A stretch of DNA of 64,000 nucleotides from Pseudacidovorax sp. RU35E (GTDB lineage Bacteria; Pseudomonadota; Gammaproteobacteria; Burkholderiales; Burkholderiaceae_C): contig NZ_FTMY01000007.1 of the NCBI RefSeq assembly GCF_900156165.1, positions 278,795 to 342,794 of the forward strand, read 5' to 3'. Made by a program: the position numbers and the translations under genes. Under the pieces are notes generated by a model. The model saw nothing but the letters and a program-made list of their open reading frames with translations. It searched no databases and was not told where the DNA came from. Below are positions 58,273 to 64,000 of the stretch, one piece after another (position 1 is the first letter of the stretch; each line of letters starts with the position of its first letter).

Positions 58273-59097
58273 ATGAGCTTCCTCACCCTGCGCGACGGAA
58301 CCGACCTCTACTACAAGGACTGGGGCAGCGGCCAGCCCATCCTGTTCAGCCACGGCTGGCCACTGAGCGCCGACATGTGGGACGCGCAGATGATGTTCTT
58401 CGCCGAGCGCGGCTACCGCACCGTCGCCTTCGACCGCCGTGGCTTCGGCCGCTCCGGCCAGCCCTGGACCGGCTACGACTACGACACCTTCGCCGACGAC
58501 ATCTCGGAGCTGATCGAGGCCCTGGACCTGAAGGACGTGGTGCTGGTGGGCTTCTCGATGGGCGGCGGCGACGTGACGCGCTACATCGCCCGCCATGGCA
58601 GCGGCCGCGTGGCCCGGCTGGCGCTGGTCAGTGCGGTGACGCCGCTGTTCGTGAAGACGGCGGACCATCCGGACGGGCCCGAACCCGCCATGTTCGAGGG
58701 TCTGCGCGCCGGGCTGATGGCAGACCGGCCGCAGTTCCTGGACGACTTCAGCGCCATCTTCTACGGCACCAACCGGCCGGGGGCCACGCCGGTGTCGCAG
58801 GGCATCTTCAAGCAGACGCTGCAGATCGCACTACAGGCCTCGATCAAGGGCACGCTGGACTGCGTGACGGCGTTCTCGGGGACGGACTTCCGCGCCGACA
58901 TGGCGAAGATCGACGTGCCCACGCTGGTCATCCATGGCGACGACGACCAGGTCGTGCCCATCGAGGGCACGGGCAAGCTGGCGGCGCAGATGATCAAGGG
59001 CGCCACGCTCAAGGTCTACCCCGGTGCGCCCCACGCCACGTGCACCACGCACAAGGACCAGGTCAACGCCGACCTGCTCGCGCTGATCGAGGACTGA
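58273..59097 (+). CDS. Alpha/beta hydrolase (chloroperoxidase-like)
   Basis: This 274-residue enzyme has LFSHGWPLSADMWD (oxyanion region), the nucleophile Ser95 in VGFSMGGGD, an acid within HGDDDQVVP (about 223-225) and His254 in GAPHATCTTH, a complete triad. The layout is that of cofactor-free haloperoxidases/esterases. TGGAG precedes the ATG. It is the last gene of the plus-strand set starting at 53362, 53 bp after the MFS gene. Confidence 0.92.
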   Translation: MSFLTLRDGTDLYYKDWGSGQPILFSHGWPLSADMWDAQMMFFAERGYRTVAFDRRGFGRSGQPWTGYDYDTFADDISELIEALDLKDVVLVGFSMGGGDVTRYIARHGSGRVARLALVSAVTPLFVKTADHPDGPEPAMFEGLRAGLMADRPQFLDDFSAIFYGTNRPGATPVSQGIFKQTLQIALQASIKGTLDCVTAFSGTDFRADMAKIDVPTLVIHGDDDQVVPIEGTGKLAAQMIKGATLKVYPGAPHATCTTHKDQVNADLLALIED

Positions 59098-59130
59098 GCG
59101 CGCAGCGGCAGCTGGCGGCAGCAGCGGGCC

Positions 59131-60036
59131 TCAGTGGCCAGCCCCGCGCCGCCAGGCGCCCGGCGGCATGCCCATGTGCCGGGTGAAGACGCGCGTGAAG
59201 TGGCTCTGGTCGGCGAAGCCGCAGGCCAGAGCGATGGCGGCCAGCGACAGATCGGGCCGCGCCAGCAGGGCCTGGGCCCGCGCCACGCGCTGGGCCTGCG
59301 CCCATTGGTACGGCGTCTGGCCGGTGGTCTCGCGGAAGGCCTCGATGAAGTAGCTGCGCGACAGGCCGCAGGCGTCGGCCACCGCCTGGGCACTGTGCGT
59401 GCCCTCCGCACGCAGCGCCAGCATCTCCTTGGCCCGCGCCTCCTGCAGGGCCGACAGCCGGTGGCGCCGGGGCGTGGCCGGCGGGCGCACGTCGCCGTAA
59501 CGCTGCACCACATGCGCGGCCATGGCGGCCGTGACCTGCTCGACGAACAGGCCGGTGGCGACATGCGGCCGGCCGAGCGCCGGAAGCAGGGCCAGCGCCA
59601 GGTGGTGCAGCACGGCGTCGTGCGCGCCGGTGGGCGGGGCCGACAGCAGCGCCCCGAGGCTCACCGGCTGCTGCGTGGCCTGCTGGACCACGGCCCGCGG
59701 AAACTCCACCAGCAGAAAGTCGAAGCCGGTCTTCATGTCGGCGCGGTAGCGCTCGCTGAAGTCGCGCAGGTAGATCGCGCCGCAGCCGAAGTCGTGCGTG
59801 CTCGCATGACGCCCATGCAGGATGCGGCGCCGGTGCCCCGGTGCGAGCGAGATGCCCAGCAGCAGGCCCCGGTCGGAGGGCGCCGTCTCCACCGGCCCGA
59901 GCTGGGACTTCGCCACCGCCTTGCGATAGACGCGGACGCTGCCGGCCTCGACCTCCTCGTCGTGCACCAGCGTGCTGGCGGTGCAGCCGAGCGCATCGCG
60001 CGACGTGGGCAGTGGCAGCGCAGTGGCTGGGTGCAT
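59131..60036 (-). CDS. AraC family transcriptional regulator
   Basis: This 301-residue regulator has a C-terminal double helix-turn-helix (QAVADACGLSRSYFIEAFRE and LAAIALACGFADQSHFTRVF), with an N-terminal cupin-like sensing part. GGAGGT precedes the ATG at 60036. It is convergent with the alpha/beta hydrolase gene and 23 bp downstream of the TetR gene on the same strand. Confidence 0.92.
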   Translation of the reverse strand: MHPATALPLPTSRDALGCTASTLVHDEEVEAGSVRVYRKAVAKSQLGPVETAPSDRGLLLGISLAPGHRRRILHGRHASTHDFGCGAIYLRDFSERYRADMKTGFDFLLVEFPRAVVQQATQQPVSLGALLSAPPTGAHDAVLHHLALALLPALGRPHVATGLFVEQVTAAMAAHVVQRYGDVRPPATPRRHRLSALQEARAKEMLALRAEGTHSAQAVADACGLSRSYFIEAFRETTGQTPYQWAQAQRVARAQALLARPDLSLAAIALACGFADQSHFTRVFTRHMGMPPGAWRRGAGH

Positions 60037-60059
60037 GGGACCTCCGCAGGGGCTCTCGA

Positions 60060-60749
60060 TCATCCGCGCCGGTGCGCAACGCGCCGGCGGCGGGCAGGAG
60101 GTGCTGGCTCTGACTCCGGCGCCGCACCCAGCCCCACAAGATACGCGCAAAACATGTCTGCGAGCGCGTCCGCATAGGCCTCGATCTCGGCGGGCTTGCG
60201 GGCCTGGTCGGAGAAGGCCTTGCCCACGCCGCTCAACGTGTCGAGGATCAATGTGCTGGCACGGCTGCGGACGCCGCTGGAGGTGTCGGGCAATGCAGCC
60301 TTCAGGAAGACGCGGAAGGCACGGGCGCTCGTCGCCCGTGCTTCGCCGGCCTCAGGTGCATCGCGGTACATCGGGGCGGCATCGGCCAAAGCCGTGCGCA
60401 CCTCGGCCTCCTCGCATTCGGAGCGGATGAAGGCATGGACCAGCCCCCGCAGCCGCGTGAGCGGCGGCGTGGATTCGTCTTCCAGGATGCCGCGCATCAG
60501 CGTGGTGGTGCGCTGCCATTCGTCGCTCTGCAGCCGGAACAGGATCGCCGCCTTGTTGGGAAAGTACTGGTAGAGCGAACCCACGCTGACGCCGGCCTTC
60601 TCTGCCACGCGGGCCGTGGTGAAGCGCTGCGCGCCTTCCTGGGCCAGAACCTGAACAGCCGCTTCGAGCACCGCCGCCACCAGGTTGGCGGAGCGGGCCT
60701 GCTGGGGCTCCTTTCTCGAGGAGAGGGGGGCGCTGCGACGGGGGCTCAT
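60060..60749 (-). CDS. TetR family transcriptional regulator
   Basis: This 229-residue repressor has a basic N-terminus followed by the helix-turn-helix VLAQEGAQRFTTARVAEKAGVSVGSLYQYFPNKAAIL pattern (about residues 30-70) and a helical ligand domain. It is divergent from the MFS exporter at 60806 and most likely represses it. The 56-bp gap contains the short dyad GACGA-AC-TCGTC. Confidence 0.92.
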   Translation of the reverse strand: MSPRRSAPLSSRKEPQQARSANLVAAVLEAAVQVLAQEGAQRFTTARVAEKAGVSVGSLYQYFPNKAAILFRLQSDEWQRTTTLMRGILEDESTPPLTRLRGLVHAFIRSECEEAEVRTALADAAPMYRDAPEAGEARATSARAFRVFLKAALPDTSSGVRSRASTLILDTLSGVGKAFSDQARKPAEIEAYADALADMFCAYLVGLGAAPESEPAPPARRRRVAHRRG

Positions 60750-60780
60750 GGCGAGGGCTCCGAATGCGAATGGAAAACCT

Positions 60781-60792
60781 GACGAACTCGTC
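60781..60792. promoter_or_regulatory. Short dyad between tetR-type and MFS genes
   Basis: GACGA and TCGTC flank AC, centred 38 bp upstream of the regulator start and 20 bp upstream of the exporter start. It is a plausible but short TetR operator. Confidence 0.35.
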
Positions 60793-60805
60793 GCATTATC
60801 GGCGC

Positions 60806-62014
60806 ATGACTTCCACATCCTCTCCAATAGCTTCTTCTGCGCCGATGCTGCTGCCCTTCTGGTGGCTGGTCGGCGTGCTTTTCGTGGCCTGCCTGTGCGT
60901 GGGCATGACACTGCCGACTGTGCCGCTCTTCGTGGCCGGCACGTTGGGCCTGGGCAATGCCTGGGCCGGGCTGGCGGTGGGCATCGCCTTCCTGGCCACC
61001 ATCCTCAGCCGCGGCTTCGCCGGCACGCTCACCGACCGGCAGGGTGCCAAGGTGGCAGCGGTGCGCGGCCTGTTCTGCTACATGGCCGGCGCGCTGGTGT
61101 GCCTGGCGGCCGGCCTGCCAGGTTTGGGCGCCATCGCGGCCTACGCCGTGCTGCTGATCGGCCGCCTGCTCATCGGCGTGGGCGAAAGCCTGGTCGCCGT
61201 CGGCACCATCACCTGGTGCATCGGGCTGGTCGGGCCGGCCCGCTCGGGCCAGGTGCTCGCCTGGATCGGGGCCGCCATCTATGGCGCGCTGGCCGTGGGC
61301 GGACCGTTGGGCATCGCGCTCTACGACCGGCTGGGGCTGGCAGGCGCCATGGCTGTGGCCATGGCACTTCCGGCGCTCGCGCTGCTCGCCGTCCTGCCGC
61401 TGCAAGCGCTTCCCGTGATGGCGGCGGCCCAGCGGCCGTCGATCTGGCGGGTGGTCGGCCGCATTGCGCCGCAGGGCGCCATCGTGTGCCTGCAGGGCAT
61501 CGGCTTCGCGGCCATCGGCGCCTTCTTCGCGCTGCACTTCCGGGCCCAGGGCTGGGCGCATGCGGGCCTGGGCCTTACGGCCTTCGGCGCCGGCTTCGTG
61601 CTGGTGCGGCTGCTGTTCGGCGGCCTGCCCGACCGCATCGGCGGCCTGCCGGTGGCGGCGGCCTCGCTGGCGGTGGAGACGCTGGGCCAGGCGCTGCTCT
61701 GGAGCGCCGCCACGCCCAATGCGGCGCTGGCCGGCGCCTTCATGACCGGCCTGGGCTGCTCGATGGTGTTCCCGGCCATGGGCCGCGACGTCGTGCACCG
61801 CGTGGCGCCGCCCCTGCGCGGCACGGCCATGGGCGCGTTTTCAGCCTTCCAGGATCTGGCTTACGGCCTGACCGGCCCGTTGGCCGGGCTGCTGGCCGAC
61901 CGCACGGGCTACCGCGGCGTGTTCCTCGTCGGCACCGTGGCGGCGGTATTGGGGCTGGCCATTGCGCTGGGGCTGTGGATCGCCACCCGCCGGCCCGCCG
62001 CGACACCCCAATGA
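60806..62014 (+). CDS. MFS transporter (YhhS/arabinose-exporter-like)
   Basis: This 402-residue protein has about twelve hydrophobic segments. The MFS loop is seen as GTLTDRQGAKVAAVRG after segment 2, and the second half begins near residue 215 (RVVGRIAPQGAIVCLQGIGFAAIG). The overall layout matches the YhhS/YfcJ group of drug or sugar exporters. The ATG at 60806 is chosen over an upstream Met lying in the operator region. Divergent TetR control suggests export of a toxic ligand. Confidence 0.9.
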   Translation: MTSTSSPIASSAPMLLPFWWLVGVLFVACLCVGMTLPTVPLFVAGTLGLGNAWAGLAVGIAFLATILSRGFAGTLTDRQGAKVAAVRGLFCYMAGALVCLAAGLPGLGAIAAYAVLLIGRLLIGVGESLVAVGTITWCIGLVGPARSGQVLAWIGAAIYGALAVGGPLGIALYDRLGLAGAMAVAMALPALALLAVLPLQALPVMAAAQRPSIWRVVGRIAPQGAIVCLQGIGFAAIGAFFALHFRAQGWAHAGLGLTAFGAGFVLVRLLFGGLPDRIGGLPVAAASLAVETLGQALLWSAATPNAALAGAFMTGLGCSMVFPAMGRDVVHRVAPPLRGTAMGAFSAFQDLAYGLTGPLAGLLADRTGYRGVFLVGTVAAVLGLAIALGLWIATRRPAATPQ

Positions 62015-62143
62015 AACGACAACGGCCGGCAGGCAGCGATGAAGCCACCTGCCGGCCGCAAGGCAGAGCGCGTCATGTCAGTTCTCCACAGCGCTGCGTG
62101 CCACCCACGCCGCGTGAGACTGGCGCGACGCCAACGATCAAAT

Positions 62144-62270
62144 GGCCGCGGAGCAGGCCACGCCAGGGCACCCGCGGAACTGGCTTTGCCAGGCCGCTGG
62201 GTGCGCCCCCCTCCAAGCCGAAGGCGCCAGAGAGGGGGGAGCCGCGAAGCGGCATGGGGGGTGCTTTTTT
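62144..62270 (+). repeat. GC-rich intergenic repeat, copy 2 (fullest)
   Basis: Begins GGCCGCGGAGCAGGCCA, as in the copy at 31896, continues with GCCAGGGCACCCG, GGGTGCGCCCCCC and a GAGGGGGGAGCC block, and ends with GCCGCGAAGCGGCATGGGG, GGTGC and a T-run. The T-run lets it act as a terminator after the MFS gene. It occupies most of the 260-bp gap 62015-62274. Confidence 0.65.
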
Positions 62271-62274
62271 AGTT

Positions 62275-63711
62275 TCAGGCCAGCGTGTAAGCGGTCTTCA
62301 CCGTGGTGAAGAACTCCTGTGCATAGCGCCCCTGCTCGCGCGGGCCGTAGCTGCTGCCCTTGCGGCCGCCGAAGGGCACGTGGTAGTCCACGCCCGCGGT
62401 GGGCAGGTTGACCATCACCATCCCGGCCTGGCTGTGGCGCTTGAAGTGCGTGGCGTACTTGAGGCTGGTGGTGGCGATGCCGGCCGACAAGCCGAACTCG
62501 GTGTCGTTGGCCGTGGCCAGGGCCTCGTCGTAGTCCTTCACGCGGATCACGCTGGCCACGGGTCCGAAGACTTCCTCGCGGTTGATGCGCATGGACTTGC
62601 CGCTCTCGCTGAACAGCGCCGGGGCCATGTAGAAGCCCTCGGTGCCGCGCGACAGGCGCTCGCCGCCCACGGCCAGCGTGGCGCCTTCGGCCTTGCCGAT
62701 CTCGACATAGCTCAGGTCCTGCTCCAGCTGCGACTGGCTGGAGACGGGGCCGATGTCGGTGCCCTGCGCCAGCGCGTCGCCGACGTTGATCTTCGCCATG
62801 CGGGCCTTCATGGCCTCGATGAAGCGCGGGTAGATGCCCTCGGTCACGATCAGCCGGCTCGACGCCGTGCAGCGCTGGCCGGTGGAATAGAAGGCGCTCT
62901 GCACACACAGCTCGACGGCCTGGTTCAGGTTGGCATCGTCCAGCACCACCTGCGGGTTCTTGCCGCCCATCTCCAGCTGGACCTTCTTGCCACTCCTGAC
63001 GCATTCCAGCGCGATGCCGCGGCCCACGCCCACCGAGCCGGTGAAGCTGATCGCATGGATGCCCGGGTGCTGCACCAGCGCATTGCCGATGACGCTGCCG
63101 CGGCCCATCACCAGGTTGAACACGCCGGCCGGGATGCCCGAGCGGTGGATGATCTCGGCCAGCGCCCAGCTGCTGCCCGGCACCAGGTCGGCCGGCTTGA
63201 GCACTACGCAGTTGCCGAAGGCCAGCGCCGGCGCGATCTTCCAGGCCGGGATGGCGATGGGGAAGTTCCACGGCGTGATCAGGCCGACGACGCCTACCGG
63301 CTCGCGCGTGATCTCCACGCCGATGCCGGGACGCACGGAAGGCACGGTCTCGCCCGACAGGCGCAGGCATTCGCCAGCGAAGAACTTGAAGATCTGGCCG
63401 GCGCGAGTCACCTCGCCGATGCCTTCGGCGCGGGTCTTGCCCTCCTCGCGCGCCAGCAGCGCACCCAGCTCCTCCTTGCGGGCCAGGATCTCGGCGCCGA
63501 TCTTGTCGAGCGCGTCGCTGCGGGCCTGGACCGAGCCGGTGGACCAGGCGGGGAAGGCCGCGGTCGCGGCCGCCACGGCGGCATCGACATGCGAGGCATC
63601 GCCCTGCGTGTACTGGCCGATCACGTCCGCCAGGTTGCTGGGGTTGAGGTTGGGGCTATAGCTGGCGCCGGCCAGCCATTCGCCGTTGACGAGGTTGTCG
63701 AATTGGCTCAT
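62275..63711 (-). CDS. Alpha-ketoglutaric semialdehyde dehydrogenase
   Basis: This 478-residue aldehyde dehydrogenase has Asn149 in TPWNFP, Glu247 in QLEMGGKNPQ and the nucleophile Cys281 in GQRCTAS. The ending VDYHVPFGGRKGSSYGPREQG is typical of the 2,5-dioxovalerate (KGSA) dehydrogenase class. The gene lies 31 bp downstream of a glucarate dehydratase gene on the same strand, so it likely performs the last step of D-glucarate catabolism, giving 2-oxoglutarate. GGA precedes the ATG. Confidence 0.9.
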   Translation of the reverse strand: MSQFDNLVNGEWLAGASYSPNLNPSNLADVIGQYTQGDASHVDAAVAAATAAFPAWSTGSVQARSDALDKIGAEILARKEELGALLAREEGKTRAEGIGEVTRAGQIFKFFAGECLRLSGETVPSVRPGIGVEITREPVGVVGLITPWNFPIAIPAWKIAPALAFGNCVVLKPADLVPGSSWALAEIIHRSGIPAGVFNLVMGRGSVIGNALVQHPGIHAISFTGSVGVGRGIALECVRSGKKVQLEMGGKNPQVVLDDANLNQAVELCVQSAFYSTGQRCTASSRLIVTEGIYPRFIEAMKARMAKINVGDALAQGTDIGPVSSQSQLEQDLSYVEIGKAEGATLAVGGERLSRGTEGFYMAPALFSESGKSMRINREEVFGPVASVIRVKDYDEALATANDTEFGLSAGIATTSLKYATHFKRHSQAGMVMVNLPTAGVDYHVPFGGRKGSSYGPREQGRYAQEFFTTVKTAYTLA

Positions 63712-63742
63712 GGAGAAGGTCCTTGTCGAATGACGGGGTGGC

Positions 63743-64000
63743 TCAGCGCACCATCGCCGGCCGCTTGTTGTCGAACTTCCAGCCCGGGATCAGGTACTGC
63801 ATGGCGATGGCGTCGTCGCGCGCGCCCAGGCCGTGCTGCTGGTACAGCGCATTGGCGCGCTGCAGCGCGGCGCGGTCCACCGTCACGCCCAGGCCGGGGG
63901 TCCTGGGCACCTCGACGAAGCCGCCGCGGATCTGCAGCGGGTTCTGCGTGAGGAACTGGCCGTCCTGCCAGATCCAGTGCGTGTCGATGGCCGTGACCTT
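63743..64000 (-). CDS. gudD: Glucarate dehydratase, C-terminus (partial)
   Basis: The minus-strand frame is open from the window edge to a TGA at 63743-63745, giving the last 85 residues. The ending [30 protein letters not shown] and [15 protein letters not shown] is characteristic of GudD in the enolase superfamily. It dehydrates D-glucarate to 5-keto-4-deoxyglucarate. The active-site domain is outside the window. It forms an apparent operon with the semialdehyde dehydrogenase. Confidence 0.88.
   Translation of the reverse strand, partial: KVTAIDTHWIWQDGQFLTQNPLQIRGGFVEVPRTPGLGVTVDRAALQRANALYQQHGLGARDDAIAMQYLIPGWKFDNKRPAMVR

Overview
The window is high-GC DNA from a betaproteobacterium, most likely a Burkholderiales/Comamonadaceae relative of Variovorax, Acidovorax or Hydrogenophaga. 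The evidence is a Bug-type tripartite tricarboxylate receptor, a hemP gene, a BpH3-type H-NS protein, a surE-pcm-nlpD block, vanAB, and GC-rich intergenic repeats ending in a GGGTGCGCCCCC block. The genus is inferred from gene content only.

Positions 1 to about 21693 are the right-hand part of a prophage with all main structural genes on the plus strand. In order they are: the tail end of an upstream gene, a small protein, a prohead protease/major capsid fusion, connector and tail-completion proteins, tail tube, a G/GT tail-assembly chaperone pair with a -1 slippery site, tape measure, tail-tip proteins, a gpJ-like hub, and a tail fibre carrying an esterase domain. These are followed by a Com-like zinc finger overlapping a D12-class DNA adenine methylase, then a terminator. 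The head resembles Mu-type heads, the tail is lambda-like, and the Com/methylase pair sits at the right end. Four direct repeats follow and stop at a TGAAGCG...-type terminus. Together these suggest a Mu-like transposable siphophage inserted just upstream of the Fur-type promoter of hemP. No integrase or lysis genes are visible, and the left end lies outside the window.

Positions 21.7 to 29.3 kb are ordinary chromosome: hemP, a GlcG/HbpS-family protein, a Bax inhibitor-1 family protein, rlmD, nlpD, pcm, surE, a quinone oxidoreductase and an H-NS protein.

Positions 29.4 to 38.5 kb form an aromatic-uptake and demethylation region. A minus-strand ABC transporter of the branched-chain amino acid type (livF, G, M, H and a binding protein) is followed by a GntR/FCD regulator divergent from vanAB. 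Two TGTATACA sites lie in the divergent promoter. A MetE-like methyltransferase follows.

Positions 38.6 to 43.2 kb hold a phospholipase D/cardiolipin synthase, a ROK-like kinase whose motifs appear circularly permuted, a LysR regulator and a NUP-family lipoprotein.

Positions 43.4 to 49.8 kb are a catabolic island. An IclR regulator and a flavin reductase lie divergent from Bug receptor, RidA, PDC-lactonase-like hydrolase, FAH hydrolase, HpaH-like hydratase and HpaI-like aldolase genes. No ring-cleavage enzyme is present. Positions 49.9 to 59.1 kb hold a fused glycine-betaine-type ABC protein, an FMN reductase, and a LysR-controlled set: YcaC-like hydrolase, XapX, amidohydrolase, DoxX, MFS exporter and alpha/beta hydrolase. 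The window closes with AraC and TetR regulators, an MFS exporter, and the D-glucarate pathway pair of an alpha-ketoglutaric semialdehyde dehydrogenase and a partial glucarate dehydratase.
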